Source: ZAX-1 sp046533095 (GTDB lineage Bacteria; Bacillota; Clostridia; Lachnospirales; Lachnospiraceae). Taken from it: 64,000 bases of DNA. This document shows positions 7,931 to 17,489 of this stretch, in pieces (the first letter of the stretch is position 1; each line of letters begins with the position of its first letter). Under the pieces are notes generated by a model. It was not told the DNA's origin, made no database searches, and saw only the letters and a list, made by a program, of their open reading frames with translations. A program made the position numbers and the translations under genes. The stretch is from NCBI GenBank assembly GCA_046533095.1, contig JAJQRA010000023.1, forward strand, positions 124,001 through 188,000, in the 5' to 3' direction.

Positions 7931-10246
7931 TCACTCAATATATCTCGTGGTCTTTGTCTTGCTCCATGCACTATAATACTTTTTCCCTCCAACAGTCTTA
8001 TAAATCCTTAGTTGAACCTGATATTTATACCCGGAGCTAAGGTCATTGATTCTCTTGGATACATCTGCAGCCTTCGCGCTTTTTATAATCCAGGTCCCAT
8101 AATCATTTGAGCCGTCTGATGAATACACCTCTCGGTATCTGATTTGTATTCCGCTGACATCACCTAGCGATTTCTTCTTTGCTGAAGTAAGTTCCTCCCA
8201 TATCGCCGTAAGGTTACGATTTTCTGCTACTACTCCTTTCAGGGCATATGCTTTCGGAGAAATGGGAAAGGATGCATTCGTTGTTCCGGTATAATAAGTT
8301 CCCTTTGCCTTTACTTTTATTGTCGCTTTTCCAACCTTCTTATTATTTTTATAGGTTACAGAATAATTTGAAGCAGAAACAGCCTTTCCATTAAAAGTTA
8401 CTTTCACAGATGGTTTCTTCACTTTGCCTGAATACACTTGATTTCCGGAAACGGTCACTTTTGCTTTCGACAAGGACAAGCCTTTGACATAAACTTTAAT
8501 CGAGGCTGTTTTTTTGCCGACATTCGTTTTCGCAGTGATCGTCGTCTTCCCGCCACTAATCGGAGTCACTGTGCCATTTACTACCTTTGCGACCTGCGGA
8601 TCCGAGGAAGTCCATGAAACAGTCTGATCATAAGCGTTGCTCGGCTCTACCTGCGTTCCAAGATGTATCGTCTGCCCTGAAAGGCTAGTTACCGAACTTA
8701 CGGGACTTCCATCCTTCATAATTTCGATAGCGGTAGGCGCGATGTCCATATCCTTAATTGAGAGATTGTATTGTCCTCTATATGACGATGCGATCTCAAA
8801 GTAGTAGTCGTCAGTAATCGTAGGCTTAAATTCATAAGAATATCTGTTCGTACCCCATGTATCACTCATAACAACGTTTCCAAAGCTATTCTTTAGATAC
8901 CATTTGCAGTTTGGCACAGAATACGTAGATATCATCACGCGATGGTTGGCAATACAATTAAACTCAAACCGATGTACATAATTTTGTTCAATGGGCGAAT
9001 TATCGCTAAATGCATTGGTTAGCACATACGGAAGGTCCACCGCTTTCTCGTAGGTATCGAATGTTCGCGTGAACAATTCGACAACACCACTTTTTGAGTC
9101 AGAATCGGGTGTTATTTCCAATGTATAGGTGTCGGTATCTACGATGACAAAATCTTTTTCAATCCGGTTGCGCCCCGAAATATCTGAGTCAATTGTCTGT
9201 GACGAATTGTAGAATTCATACTTGATCTTATAGGGAGAATAGGTATTGATCGACAGAGCAAAATGCTGCCCGGCGCTAAGGCTATAGGTCTTTGTTATCT
9301 TATACTCATTTCCTGACTCAATCAGATTTGCGGTGTGGTCATCTACGATTGTCACCGTTGACAATTTATCCATCGGTTTTTGTGCCGATGGCACAGGCAC
9401 GCTAGATTGATTTTTATCATACAAGTTGACAGAATACTTGGTATTCGTCTCTGCTTGCGTCCAAACCTTCAGCTTATATGTGTCTGTAAAATTTGGCTTG
9501 AACGTCTTATTATGTGAAGTACCATTCGAACCATCACTGATCGCATTTCCATAGGCGTCACTGATCTGCCAGTCCGTATTCGAGGCAGATGTCATTTGCA
9601 ATGACAGCTCATGGCCGGCTATCCCCGTAAATGTGTATTCCTTATATCGCAAAGAACTTGTGTCCCTTAAGGAACTCTTCGAAAATGATTCTGCCTGCTT
9701 AAAGGGCAATGCAACAAGCGTAGGATCATTGCCCGCAAATTTATATGCACGCAGACCATAATATCCGCTTTTCTTGTTGTATTCTGCTATCGTTAGCGTA
9801 TATGTCCCGGTAAACTTGATTTCATAGGTTTTATGAAGCGCCGAAGATCCTGTGTAGCTGTAGCTATCGATACGATTGTATGAATCGGCAAACTCAAAGT
9901 TAAGATCCATATCTGCATTGCTCGCCCACAGATCAAAGGTAAAGATATCTCCTTTCTTTAGTTTATAGGTGTAAGTATCTGTATTTCCTTCTTCTTCTAT
10001 AAGTGTAAAATTGCTCGCATCTTGAAACGATGTTCTGGTGTTTGTTGCGGTCAAGGCCTCCATCGTTTCCATATTTTCCACTGTATTTGGAAGCAGGTTC
10101 TCCTGCTCTTTCGTTGCAAGTGCGTCCTCTTTTGGTCCGGCTCCGGAAACATCCGTTGGGAACGCCAAAAATACGCTGGTCCCCACCAGTGCAATCGTTA
10201 GGCTCAATGTCACCAATTTCCTTCTAAAACTTAATCTTCGCATCAC
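7931..10246 (-). CDS. Secreted Ig-like (BIG2) repeat surface protein, copy 2
   Basis: 771 residues with the same architecture as the gene at 5523: signal peptide (LVTLSLTIALVGTSVFLAF), beta-sandwich modules, BIG2 domain (TVSWTSSDPQVAKVVNGTVT), C-terminal repeat and fibronectin-like module. The two align end to end with one residue of length difference and are very similar by eye. Differences cluster in the middle modules (about residues 300-400), where this copy reads SPYKIKYEF against the other's SSYEIDYKF. Their upstream regions are also near-identical (for example CTTGCTCCTTTTCTCTTATG), so the promoter was duplicated too. This copy is transcriptionally first. Confidence 0.8.
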   Translation of the reverse strand: MMRRLSFRRKLVTLSLTIALVGTSVFLAFPTDVSGAGPKEDALATKEQENLLPNTVENMETMEALTATNTRTSFQDASNFTLIEEEGNTDTYTYKLKKGDIFTFDLWASNADMDLNFEFADSYNRIDSYSYTGSSALHKTYEIKFTGTYTLTIAEYNKKSGYYGLRAYKFAGNDPTLVALPFKQAESFSKSSLRDTSSLRYKEYTFTGIAGHELSLQMTSASNTDWQISDAYGNAISDGSNGTSHNKTFKPNFTDTYKLKVWTQAETNTKYSVNLYDKNQSSVPVPSAQKPMDKLSTVTIVDDHTANLIESGNEYKITKTYSLSAGQHFALSINTYSPYKIKYEFYNSSQTIDSDISGRNRIEKDFVIVDTDTYTLEITPDSDSKSGVVELFTRTFDTYEKAVDLPYVLTNAFSDNSPIEQNYVHRFEFNCIANHRVMISTYSVPNCKWYLKNSFGNVVMSDTWGTNRYSYEFKPTITDDYYFEIASSYRGQYNLSIKDMDIAPTAIEIMKDGSPVSSVTSLSGQTIHLGTQVEPSNAYDQTVSWTSSDPQVAKVVNGTVTPISGGKTTITAKTNVGKKTASIKVYVKGLSLSKAKVTVSGNQVYSGKVKKPSVKVTFNGKAVSASNYSVTYKNNKKVGKATIKVKAKGTYYTGTTNASFPISPKAYALKGVVAENRNLTAIWEELTSAKKKSLGDVSGIQIRYREVYSSDGSNDYGTWIIKSAKAADVSKRINDLSSGYKYQVQLRIYKTVGGKKYYSAWSKTKTTRYIE

Positions 10247-10386
10247 TTTCTTGCTCCTTTTCTCTTATGTACTTTTATCGTTAGAGACAACAGCAACCTC
10301 GTTGGCCTTTCTATTGATTGCACCCATGATGTTTACCAGTTCCCGCCTATCGGACGAACGCACCTTTTTTGTATTGCATGACTTAT

Positions 10387-11403
10387 TTAGTTGTTAATTA
10401 ATTTTTCTTCGCCGTTCCAGCTATAGAGCTTGCGGATGTCTTCGCCTACTACTTCTGCCGGATGTTCACTGGCCAATTTGCGCATTGCCCGAAAATGGGC
10501 TTGTCCGCCAGCTGCCGACATATCTAGTAGAAAATCTTTTGCAAACGTCCCATCTTGAATATCGGATAAAATCTTCTTCATGGTCTTTTTTGTTTCGTCT
10601 GTTATAATCTTAGATCCGGTGATATAGTCGCCATATTCTGCTGTATTTGATATCGAATAGCGCATACCCGAAAATCCGCTTTGATAAATAAGGTCAACGA
10701 TTAATTTCATTTCATGGATACATTCAAAATATGCATTCCGCTCATCATAGCCTGCCTCTACTAATGTTTCAAAGCCTGCCTGCATCAGTGCGCAAACACC
10801 ACCGCATAGGACTGCCTGCTCACCAAAAAGGTCCGTTTCTGTTTCTGTTCGAAACGTCGTTTCTAATACGCCGGCTCTTGCTCCGCCGATTGCAAGGGCA
10901 TATGCTAATGCCTTCTCCTGTGCTTTGCCTGTTGCATCTTGCTGTACGGCAACAAGGCAAGGTACCCCTTTGCCTAACTGGTATTCACTTCTTACCGTAT
11001 GTCCCGGCCCTTTTGGCGCAATCATGGTTACGTCTACATCCACCGGAGGTACAATCTGTCCAAAATGGATTGCAAAACCATGTGCAAACATCAGCATTTT
11101 CCCGGCTTCTAAGTTTGGTTTGATCGACTCTTCGTACATCGCCGCCTGTTTTTCATCATTGATTAAGATCATAATAATATCTGCTTTTTTTGCTGCTTCG
11201 GCTGCTGTATATACTTCAAACCCCTGTGATTGTGCACGTGCCCATGAACTGCTGCCCTCATATAGGCCAATGATGACATTGCACCCCGACTCCTTTGCGT
11301 TTAATGCATGTGCATGCCCTTGGCTGCCATAGCCGATTACTGCAATTGTTTTTCCTTCTAATAAAGAAAGGTTACAATCTTCTTGATAAAAAATATTTGC
11401 CAT
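10387..11403 (-). CDS. ilvC: Ketol-acid reductoisomerase
   Basis: 338 residues, the normal length of class I enzymes. It converts 2-acetolactate or 2-aceto-2-hydroxybutyrate to the dihydroxy acid in valine, leucine and isoleucine synthesis, using Mg2+ and NAD(P)H. The N-terminal Rossmann motif is GYGSQGHAHALNAKESG, with the cofactor loop YEGSSSW. The C-terminal knotted domain carries LFGEQAVLCGG and YFECIHEMKLIVDLIY, which hold the metal-binding acidic residues. It is 140 bp downstream of ilvN on the same strand and is probably co-transcribed. Upstream there is only a small CAATAGG/CCTATTG hairpin; no T-box is visible. Confidence 0.97.
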   Translation of the reverse strand: MANIFYQEDCNLSLLEGKTIAVIGYGSQGHAHALNAKESGCNVIIGLYEGSSSWARAQSQGFEVYTAAEAAKKADIIMILINDEKQAAMYEESIKPNLEAGKMLMFAHGFAIHFGQIVPPVDVDVTMIAPKGPGHTVRSEYQLGKGVPCLVAVQQDATGKAQEKALAYALAIGGARAGVLETTFRTETETDLFGEQAVLCGGVCALMQAGFETLVEAGYDERNAYFECIHEMKLIVDLIYQSGFSGMRYSISNTAEYGDYITGSKIITDETKKTMKKILSDIQDGTFAKDFLLDMSAAGGQAHFRAMRKLASEHPAEVVGEDIRKLYSWNGEEKLINN

Positions 11404-11543
11404 TTTCTTATAACTCCTATCTATCCGCTTTATCGGATGCTCTCATCGTACAATAGGAAAACCTATTGCCAAACTGCGTGTTCCTATCTTGTTTTTTACG
11501 GGAATGATTCAGCCGTACCCCCTTCATCGTTGCTTTTTACTGC

Positions 11544-12071
11544 CTATTCAAAATATGCTACGTCTGATGAACCTCGCGTTAAACCTGTGATACCGGTTCG
11601 CGCCAATTCTAAAATTTCATACCCTTCCACCAATTCTAAAAATGCACTCAATTTGCTCTGTGCACCCGTCAGTTCAATGACAAGCGAATCATGCGTCACA
11701 TCGATGATGTTTGCCCTAAAAATATCTGTTACTGAAATAATTGCTTGGCGATCGGTGTCCTTTGCACGGATTTTAACTAAAATCAACTCCCGAAAGACGG
11801 ATTTTCCCTCTTCTAGCTGCTTGATGTCAAGCACGTCTTCTAGTTTTGCAAGCTGCTTTTCAATCTGTTCTAAAATGAACTCATCTCCACTCGCTACAAT
11901 GGTAATCCGTGTAAACCTTGGATCCGCCGTGATTCCGGCAGAAATACTGTCAATATTATACCCTCTCCTACTAAATAGCCCAGATACATGGCTGAGTACA
12001 TTTGGCGTATTCTCAACCAGAATAGACAATGCTCTTTTTCTCAATTTAAACTCCTTTGAACTTTCATTCAT
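11544..12071 (-). CDS. ilvN: Acetolactate synthase small (regulatory) subunit
   Basis: 175 residues. The ACT domain at about 12-85 (LSILVENTPNVLSHVSGLF, then RRGYNIDS) binds valine for feedback control; residues 90-165 are the ALS_ss_C domain. The catalytic large subunit (ilvB) is not in this window, so the partner is encoded elsewhere. It starts 35 bp after the homocysteine methyltransferase gene and precedes ilvC, suggesting one transcript. Confidence 0.95.
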   Translation of the reverse strand: MNESSKEFKLRKRALSILVENTPNVLSHVSGLFSRRGYNIDSISAGITADPRFTRITIVASGDEFILEQIEKQLAKLEDVLDIKQLEEGKSVFRELILVKIRAKDTDRQAIISVTDIFRANIIDVTHDSLVIELTGAQSKLSAFLELVEGYEILELARTGITGLTRGSSDVAYFE

Positions 12072-12105
12072 TTTTATTATAAATCAGTTCTTTCCCCTAT
12101 TAATT

Positions 12106-13554
12106 CTAGCAATATATAATTTCTTTGTCAATAGTCAGAATCGGTGCACGATAGCTTTTTGCTATATTTTTTATTTGGGTTTTTGCTTCCTGCAGACTAT
12201 GGTTTAACGCAATTGCACTAATTCCGGAAAAGTTCTGTAAGCAAAATTCTATCGTTTCTACGCTGTTTGAGGCAATGGCGCAGGGCATACGGGCTACCTT
12301 TGAAATTTCCTCTAAAACAGCAAGCAGCGACTCCTTCTCAGAAACACCACTATTGCCCGTTTCAATACGAAGGATATCCACCTCTTCCTTCATATCTAAT
12401 GCCAACTCTAGCACTGTATCGTATCTATCGTCTTCATACTCTTTTACAAGCTCTTTGTTCTTTGCGAAATTAATCCCCTCACCTACCTTTAGTTTCTGCC
12501 CATTTGCAAAGGTAAATACTTCACGCTCTGTGGCAAGTAGAATCTTGCGATAAACCTTTTCATTCTGTGGTTTTGTGCTGTGAATCCCGTCACTGTGCGA
12601 ATTTTCACAATGCAATTTCGTAACATGTGGTTTTGTGCGATGTGAGTCAATCGTGTTTTCACAGGGGGGGATTGGTTTGTTGGCTTTCGCTATTTCAACG
12701 ATGCTTCGTATATAGTTAGGAGTCGTGCCACAACAGCCACCAATCATATTTGCCCCCTGTTCGATCATTGTTTTCATATAGCCTGCAAATTCCTCTGCAT
12801 CCATATCATACACCGTCGTTCCATCGGCATCCAATTTTGGCATTCCGGCATTTGGTTTTGCTATGATTGGAATTGTAGCACATGCTTTCATTGCCTGAAC
12901 AATCGGAATCATTTTATCCGGCCCACAGGAACAGTTGACTCCCACTGCATCTATGCCAAGCCCTTGCAGCACTGCCACCGCAGGCTGCGCACCTACCCCA
13001 TATAATGTCTTTTCGTTGCTTTCAAAACTTAAGGTTGCCATAATCGGCAAATCACAAACTGCACGGGCTGCAAGCACTGCCGCACGCGTTTCCTGCAGGC
13101 TCATCATTGTTTCTATCACAAGCAAATCCACACCTGCACTTACTAAAAACTCAATTTGCTCTTTGTAAATTTCAATCAGCCCTTTCAATGTCAAGTCGCC
13201 CATCGGCTCAAGCTGTGCCCCTGTCATTGTTACATCGCCTGCTACATATGCTTTCTGCCCTGCCGCTTCCTTTGAAATTGCAACAAGGGCACGATTTAAT
13301 TTCTCCACGTCCGCTTCCAAACCGTACTCTTTTAATTTAATACGGTTTCCCGAAAAAGTAGGCGCATAGACGATCTCGCTTCCGGCCTCTATAAACTCCT
13401 TTTGTAGCCCAATCAATACCTCTTTATGTTCCACGATCCATTGCTCCGGTGCAACTCCCGACGGCATTCCCCGCCTTTGTAAGTTAGATCCTGTCGCACC
13501 ATCTAAAATAACGATTTTTTCTTGTAGCAGCTTTTGAAACGTTTCTTTCTTCAT
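12106..13554 (-). CDS. Homocysteine S-methyltransferase with a truncated pterin-binding domain
   Basis: 482 residues. Residues 1-295 form the homocysteine/Zn domain (ILDGATGSNLQRRGMP; zinc cysteines in GVNCSCGP and GGCCGTTP). After a His/Lys-rich linker (about 296-335), residues 340-482 resemble the start of the methyltetrahydrofolate-binding domain of MetH (VGEGIN, LALDMKEEVDILRI), but the match ends after ~140 residues where a full barrel needs ~260. It therefore lacks half the pterin barrel and the cobalamin domain. It may take methyl from another donor such as S-methylmethionine, or work with separate MetH pieces. It lies 46 bp downstream of the helicase gene. Confidence 0.85.
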   Translation of the reverse strand: MKKETFQKLLQEKIVILDGATGSNLQRRGMPSGVAPEQWIVEHKEVLIGLQKEFIEAGSEIVYAPTFSGNRIKLKEYGLEADVEKLNRALVAISKEAAGQKAYVAGDVTMTGAQLEPMGDLTLKGLIEIYKEQIEFLVSAGVDLLVIETMMSLQETRAAVLAARAVCDLPIMATLSFESNEKTLYGVGAQPAVAVLQGLGIDAVGVNCSCGPDKMIPIVQAMKACATIPIIAKPNAGMPKLDADGTTVYDMDAEEFAGYMKTMIEQGANMIGGCCGTTPNYIRSIVEIAKANKPIPPCENTIDSHRTKPHVTKLHCENSHSDGIHSTKPQNEKVYRKILLATEREVFTFANGQKLKVGEGINFAKNKELVKEYEDDRYDTVLELALDMKEEVDILRIETGNSGVSEKESLLAVLEEISKVARMPCAIASNSVETIEFCLQNFSGISAIALNHSLQEAKTQIKNIAKSYRAPILTIDKEIIYC

Positions 13555-13600
13555 ATTGAATATAAAACTCCTTTCTATTTACATCTTTCCATTTCCAATC

Positions 13601-15487
13601 CTAATTTCCAATCTTTTTTTCTTCCTTGTACCCAAACAATTCCGGTATAAAGCGGGAAACGTCCATTTCCTTTCCATTTATTTTTTTTGAGGCGCTTAGG
13701 TGCAGCTCTTCCATTGCACGTGTCACACCAACATAGAACATGCGGCGTTCTTCTTGTAGATCTGCATCCAAAACTGCTTTTCTAAATGGCATAAGACCTT
13801 CATTTACATCAATAATATGTACAATTTTATATTCAAGCCCTTTCGAGCTATGCAATGTTGCAAGTGCCACAGAATCAACCGGCTCTTTTTGCTGATCCGC
13901 CCGTTTTTGATTCATTTGCTGTTGTTTCTGGCGAACCAGTTCCTCTTTATACTGCTCGATATGCAGTAGCCATTCCTCGTACGTTTTAAATGCTTTGGCC
14001 GCCTCCTGCAATTCGTCTAATGTTTCAAACAATTCCTCTGCATTGATATGCCTGTCGTCTGCATATTTTGTTAAATATCCTTCATAGCCAATTCCTTTTC
14101 GGATATAATTGACTGCCCCATAAGGCGTAATCCTAGAAAGTACTCGTATATCGGCCTCTAATTGTTCAATTCGTTCTGCCACCCAAGGCTGCTCTATTTT
14201 GTGGTAATAATCTACCCATACATCAAAAGCAATCGTTGATTCATCCAAGCTTTCCCGGCTGATATAGCGTTTCGGGCGGTTCATCACCCGTAGGAAATCT
14301 TTCCGGCTACGGCTTCCCATTGCGATATCGATGTAGGTTAAAATATCCCTTGCAATCCAATGTTCATAGAGGTTTGGTATATTATCCTTTGTACGAAAAG
14401 GAATATTATAGGATAGCAATTGTTCCATCAGCAATCTTGGCTGTGTATTCGTACGAAATAAAATCGCAATATCCTGATATGCTCCACCTCTTTTTTTGTG
14501 GCTTAATATAGATTCAATAATACATTTATCTTCTAAACTCTGATTTTCAAATAGTTGGAATGCGACTTTTGATCCGGCAGATTTTTCCGCTTTGATATCT
14601 TTTTTAAATCGTTCTTCATTATGCGATATTAATTGAAGCGCATGATTTACGATATTCGCTTGTGACCTATAGTTCACATTTAATAGCACTTGTTTTGCAT
14701 CTTGATACGATTTGTTAAATCCCAACATAATTTCCGGTTTTGCACCTCGGAAGCGATAAATAGATTGGTCGTCATCACCGACAACAAATAAATTGTTTTC
14801 CGGCAAGGCAAGCATTTTGATAATACCGAACTGGATTTTGTTGATATCTTGAAATTCATCTATTAAAACGTATTTATATTTCTTCTGCCAAGCCACTAAA
14901 ATGTCTGCTCTTTGTTCAAGCAGCTCATTGCAGTAAACAAGCATATCGTCAAAATCGATCAGCCTGTTCTTTTTCAGTTTTTCCTCATATTTTTGGAAAA
15001 TGCTTTGGAATACTTCTTGGGCACAATTGACGGAATAGTAATGCTGCAATGGTATCATTGTATTCTTGACCATACTGATTTCGCCCAAGATCAATTTCAT
15101 AAATTCATGCTCATCTTCGTATTCTAATCCCATCGTTGTTATGATATCACGCATATATTCGTTCTTCTGTTCTTCTTTTACAATATTTCCCGCATGATAG
15201 CCATAGGCATGTTTTAGTATATTGAAAAATATAGCATGGAATGTGCCAAAGGTAACCGGATATTTTCTCTCCCCCATCAGATTAGAAAACCGCTCTTTCA
15301 TTTCATTTGCAGCCGCTTTTGTAAACGTGATTACGAGGATGCCGGAAGGATTTACACGAAAATTTTCGATCAAATTTTTAACCCTATGGGTAATAACCAG
15401 CGTTTTCCCGGATCCGGGCCCTGCCAGTACAAGCATTGGTCCTTTGTTATGTTTTATTGCTTCTTCCTGTGATTTTGTGAAACTCAT
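13601..15487 (-). CDS. UvrD/PcrA-type superfamily I DNA helicase (short form)
   Basis: 628 residues; PcrA/UvrD are usually ~720-750. Motifs are intact: Walker A AGPGSGKT (about 22), motif Ia ITFTKAAANEMKER, motif II VLIDEFQDIN, motif III VVGDDDQSIYRFRGA, motif IV NYRSQANIVNHAL, motif V TLHSSKGLEY, motif VI FYVGVTRAMEELHL. The C-terminal extension that binds RNA polymerase in PcrA seems to be missing. It unwinds DNA 3'-5' in repair or clearance of protein blocks. It sits between gltX and the methyltransferase. A second, full-length PcrA is probably elsewhere in the genome. Confidence 0.92.
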   Translation of the reverse strand: MSFTKSQEEAIKHNKGPMLVLAGPGSGKTLVITHRVKNLIENFRVNPSGILVITFTKAAANEMKERFSNLMGERKYPVTFGTFHAIFFNILKHAYGYHAGNIVKEEQKNEYMRDIITTMGLEYEDEHEFMKLILGEISMVKNTMIPLQHYYSVNCAQEVFQSIFQKYEEKLKKNRLIDFDDMLVYCNELLEQRADILVAWQKKYKYVLIDEFQDINKIQFGIIKMLALPENNLFVVGDDDQSIYRFRGAKPEIMLGFNKSYQDAKQVLLNVNYRSQANIVNHALQLISHNEERFKKDIKAEKSAGSKVAFQLFENQSLEDKCIIESILSHKKRGGAYQDIAILFRTNTQPRLLMEQLLSYNIPFRTKDNIPNLYEHWIARDILTYIDIAMGSRSRKDFLRVMNRPKRYISRESLDESTIAFDVWVDYYHKIEQPWVAERIEQLEADIRVLSRITPYGAVNYIRKGIGYEGYLTKYADDRHINAEELFETLDELQEAAKAFKTYEEWLLHIEQYKEELVRQKQQQMNQKRADQQKEPVDSVALATLHSSKGLEYKIVHIIDVNEGLMPFRKAVLDADLQEERRMFYVGVTRAMEELHLSASKKINGKEMDVSRFIPELFGYKEEKKIGN

Positions 15488-15556
15488 TCTATGATTATTG
15501 CCCCCATCTATTTCCCATCCTTATTCAACTCATTCTTTTCTGACTGATCCTTCGCA

Positions 15557-15643
15557 TTTCTTTATGGTATTCTTTATCCTTCTCTTTTCTTTATGGCATT
15601 CTTTACCCTTCTAATTTCTTTATGGCATTCTTTATCCTTCTGA
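15557..15643. repeat. 29-bp tandem repeat, three copies, at the gltX 3' end
   Basis: Copies start at 15557, 15586 and 15615 (TTTCTTTATGGCATTCTTTA core). The last copy and part of the middle one lie inside gltX, and the gltX stop (15603-15605) lies in the middle copy. Because 29 is not a multiple of 3, each copy is read in a different frame. Confidence 0.85.
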
Positions 15644-17069
15644 TTGTTTCTTCTTTTCCAATAATTTCCATAATCTCGGTGGCACCACCGGGTGTCATCT
15701 GCTTTCCTGAAACTGCAGTACGTACCGGCCACATTGCATAGCCATTTTTACAGCCTTTTTGTGCTACATAGTCCACAAGGACTTTATAAAGTCCATCATT
15801 GCTATAGTCTTCTTGTATTTCAAAGATTGGAAGCAATTCTTCTAATACCTGCCGTGACGTTTCAGGTGTCGTTTTCATTTTTTTATGGGCATATATCGCG
15901 CAGTCGTATTCTGGTACTGATTCAAAAAAATCTATATGATCTGCTATATCAGGGAAAATCTCAATTCTTGTTTTAATAAGTGCTGCAATTTTTTTAAGGT
16001 CGTAATCTTCTGTAATCACGTTTTGGATATAAGGTTTTGCCATTTCATAAAACAATTCAAATTCCATGGCTTTTAAGTATTCCCCATTCATCCATTTTAA
16101 CTTTACAAGGTCAAATACAGCCGGCGATTTGCTGATTCTATGATAGTCAAATACTTCTATGAGCTGTTCTAGTGAAAAAAACTCACAATTATCTTCCGGA
16201 CTCCAACCAAGCAGTGCAATATAGTTTACAACCGCCTCCGTTAAAAATCCTTGTTCGATTAAATCTTCAAATGAAGCATGTCCACTTCGTTTGGACAATT
16301 TCTTATGATTTTCATCGGTAATCAAAGGAAGATGCACATAAATAGGGACTTCCCAGCCGAATGCCTCATAAAGCCTTGTGTATTTCGGTGAAGAGGACAA
16401 GTATTCATTTCCACGTACCACATGGGTAATCTGCATCGTATGGTCATCCACTACATTCGCAAAGTTATACGTTGGATAGCCGTCCGATTTAATCAAGACC
16501 ATATCGTCTAATTCTTTATTTAAAACAGAGATATCTCCATATAATTCATCATGAAAGACCGTATCGCCATCCGTCGGGTTGTTTTGGCGAATCACATATG
16601 GTATTCCTTCTTTCAAATTTTTTTCTACTTCTTCTTTGCTTATGGAGAGACAGTGTTTGTCGTAGATCATGATTTCCTTGCCCTCTACGACTTCAGACCG
16701 CAAAGACAACAGCCGCTCCTTGTCGCAAAAGCAGTAATAGGCCTCTCCTTTGTCTATTAATTCTTTGGCATATTTTAAATAAATTCCTGTCTTCATACGC
16801 TCACTTTGAACGTAGGGCCCAACCCCGCCATCTTTATCCGGTCCCTCATCATAGATCAATCCTGCTTTTTGAAGGGTCCTATCTATCATCTGTGTTGCAC
16901 CCTCTACGAATCGTTCTTGATCTGTATCTTCTATCCGAAGCATGAAATCGCCGCCTGCATGTTTTGCAATTAAAAATTCATACAAAGCCGACCGCAGATT
17001 TCCTACGTGCATTTTCCCGGTAGGGCTTGGTGCATATCTTGTCCTTACTTTACCCATTTCTATAACCAT
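15603..17069 (-). CDS. gltX: Glutamyl-tRNA synthetase
   Basis: 488 residues, normal for class I GluRS. It charges tRNA-Glu (and possibly tRNA-Gln in this lineage). The HIGH-type motif is PSPTGKMHVGN (residue ~13) and the KMSKS-type motif is KLSKRSGHASF. LRIEDTDQERFVEGA is the glutamate-site region. The start at 17069 has AAAGGA at 5 nt; MGKVRTRYAPS (17057) is an alternative. The last codons come from a 29-bp tandem repeat, so the exact C-terminus was set by recent duplication. Confidence 0.96.
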   Translation of the reverse strand: MVIEMGKVRTRYAPSPTGKMHVGNLRSALYEFLIAKHAGGDFMLRIEDTDQERFVEGATQMIDRTLQKAGLIYDEGPDKDGGVGPYVQSERMKTGIYLKYAKELIDKGEAYYCFCDKERLLSLRSEVVEGKEIMIYDKHCLSISKEEVEKNLKEGIPYVIRQNNPTDGDTVFHDELYGDISVLNKELDDMVLIKSDGYPTYNFANVVDDHTMQITHVVRGNEYLSSSPKYTRLYEAFGWEVPIYVHLPLITDENHKKLSKRSGHASFEDLIEQGFLTEAVVNYIALLGWSPEDNCEFFSLEQLIEVFDYHRISKSPAVFDLVKLKWMNGEYLKAMEFELFYEMAKPYIQNVITEDYDLKKIAALIKTRIEIFPDIADHIDFFESVPEYDCAIYAHKKMKTTPETSRQVLEELLPIFEIQEDYSNDGLYKVLVDYVAQKGCKNGYAMWPVRTAVSGKQMTPGGATEIMEIIGKEETIRRIKNAIKKLEG

Positions 17070-17123
17070 TCCTTTCCTTTCGCTCCCTCTTTCCCTTTGA
17101 TATGGAAGCTACCTTTTCAAATA

Positions 17124-17282
17124 TTAATCGGTTTTTGCATCATACCTCTGCAAATAATTTTCTGCCTCCTCTTTCCTCAAATCGTATTCTGAGATCAATT
17201 CGTTTATAATATAATCATCTAGTGCATTTCCCTTTTTTATACACATATTTGGATTTAAAGGGCTATCTATATCATACCCCAC
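17124..17282 (-). pseudogene. Possible gene remnant upstream of gltX
   Basis: A 52-codon open frame that would need a GTG start with no ribosome binding site. The peptide (GYDIDSPLNPNMCIKKGNAL, then LRKEEAENYLQRYDAKTD) has protein-like composition and a helical end, and in-frame stops precede it at once. It looks like the 3' tail of a gene that has lost its front. I cannot name the parent family. Confidence 0.35.
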
Positions 17283-17342
17283 TATTTAGAAGATTGCAAT
17301 ATGCCCCCTCATGATACCAGGGCAATCACATAAAAAACTCAA

Positions 17343-17397
17343 TTGAAAAGGCAACTTCCATCCCTCTTTCCCTTTGAGATGAACGTTGCCTTTTCAA
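17343..17397. repeat. Inverted repeat in the 17.1-17.5 kb gap
   Basis: TTGAAAAGGCAAC (17343-17355) pairs with GTTGCCTTTTCAA (17385-17397) across a 29-nt loop. The loop and right arm resemble a segment near 17088-17126 (CCCTCTTTCCCTTTGA...CTTTTCAAATATTA), so part of the gap is duplicated. The rest of the gap shows nothing else I can name. Confidence 0.6.
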
Positions 17398-17489
17398 ATA
17401 TTACTGTGAAACTTACTTTTTCAATCAACCATTTTTCATAGAAATTTCCCTATTTAACAAAACCATAGGCAAAAACGAAATTCGCCTAT

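Larger units (their letters stand above)
5523..10336. repeat. Tandem 2.4-kb gene duplication
   Basis: Unit 1 runs from 5523 to about 7924 and unit 2 from 7931 to about 10336, with start codons 2411 bp apart. Homology covers coding sequence, ribosome binding site and ~90 bp upstream (GTTAGAGACAACAGC in both), then stops. Confidence 0.85.

Noticed and set aside
17070..17489. Gap near gltX considered as a T-box leader
   Set aside because: No T-box sequence or specifier loop is visible; the gap holds a gene remnant and repeated segments.
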